Assembly: GCF_039872745.1 (NCBI RefSeq) | Contig: NZ_JBDPZD010000001.1 | Location: 682,001-746,000 of the forward strand | Direction of reading: 5' to 3' | DNA: 64,000 bases | Source: Pelomonas paludis | GTDB taxonomy: Bacteria; Pseudomonadota; Gammaproteobacteria; Burkholderiales; Burkholderiaceae_C | Shown: positions 63,823-64,000 of the stretch, piece after piece | Layout of the letters: each line of letters opens with the position of its first letter | How positions within the stretch are numbered: the first letter of the stretch is position 1 | Notes under the pieces: model-generated | Seen by the model: only the letters and a program-made list of their open reading frames with translations | The model's database searches: none | What the model was told of the DNA's origin: nothing | Made by a program: the position numbers and the translations under genes

Positions 63823-64000
63823 TCAGAGCAAGGGCCTCGTGGCGTTCTTCTGGGCTTTGAGGACCAGCTCCGCCGCCAGCAGCGCCTGGTCCTGGCTTTG
63901 TGCCGTCTCGGTGCGGTTGACGATGTCGGCGACAAACTGGCGCCCGAAGGGCAAGTCGATCTGGCTGCAGTCGAAGTAGCGGGCTTCCTTGCGGTCAACG
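63823..64000 (-). CDS. C-terminal part of an unidentified protein (cut by the right edge)
   Basis: 58 codons are visible, ending at TGA 63823. The sequence (VDRKEARYFDCSQIDLPFGR, then QSQDQALLAAELVLKAQKN) reads like a real protein, but I do not recognise the family. The remainder lies outside the window. Confidence 0.55.
   Translation of the reverse strand, partial: VDRKEARYFDCSQIDLPFGRQFVADIVNRTETAQSQDQALLAAELVLKAQKNATRPLL

Overview
The window is dense, GC-rich chromosomal DNA with about 67 genes. It most resembles a betaproteobacterium of the order Burkholderiales (Rubrivivax/Leptothrix/Roseateles-like). This rests on the metX-metW pair, two Bug (TctC-type) binding proteins, slyX, PduO-type cobalamin adenosyltransferase, many ATGA/GTGA start-stop overlaps and a PEP-CTERM protein. 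I see no rRNA, tRNA, CRISPR array, prophage or complete insertion sequence.

Region by region. 1-5.5 kb: a LuxR-like regulator cut by the left edge, an exported protein, a cobalamin adenosyltransferase, a WYL regulator divergent from a protein with an HNH-like motif, and an acetyltransferase. 5.6-11.9 kb: a DnaQ-like exonuclease coupled to a MazG-like pyrophosphatase, an SGNH lipoprotein, an OmpW-type porin, then queE with a three-module QueD, a membrane-tethered receiver protein and a SirB-like protein. 12-17.3 kb: metX-metW behind a leader with a terminator-like hairpin, then a run of small genes (periplasmic binding protein, two VOC proteins, DinB). 17.3-21.1 kb: a five-gene minus-strand operon (DUF6249, ECF sigma factor, anti-sigma-like protein, thioredoxin-TPR protein, DUF3667). 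21.1-22.2 kb: a small conserved protein and an RRM RNA-binding protein. 22.2-31.8 kb: a catabolic-looking divergon. A PaaX-like regulator, TonB receptor, exported alpha/beta hydrolase, Bug protein and P450 run one way; a second Bug protein and P450 run the other. 31.8-38.5 kb: metallo-beta-lactamase-fold and alpha/beta hydrolases, a response regulator, and an ECF sigma factor divergent from a large Ser/Thr kinase. 38.5-48.5 kb: dGTPase, a 2OG-oxygenase-like protein, YgiQ, TPR proteins and a LytS/LytTR two-component pair. 48.7-56.5 kb: a PEP-CTERM protein with nineteen 17-residue repeats, coupled to an OGT-type glycosyltransferase and a TPR-radical SAM protein, facing an esterase and a B12-type radical SAM enzyme. 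56.6-64 kb: ssb, a second LytS/LytTR pair with a DUF2807 protein, slyX, a 162-bp palindromic element, a cupin, a RecQ helicase, and two incomplete genes at the right edge.

The best candidate for an undescribed system is 48752-53759. Three overlapping genes encode a Ser/Thr-rich repetitive surface-targeted protein, a SPINDLY/OGT-type O-glycosyltransferase and a TPR-fused radical SAM enzyme, which reads like a substrate travelling with its own modification enzymes. Second in interest are the mirrored P450/Bug divergon, whose two P450s lack the usual I-helix Thr, and the triple-module QueD.
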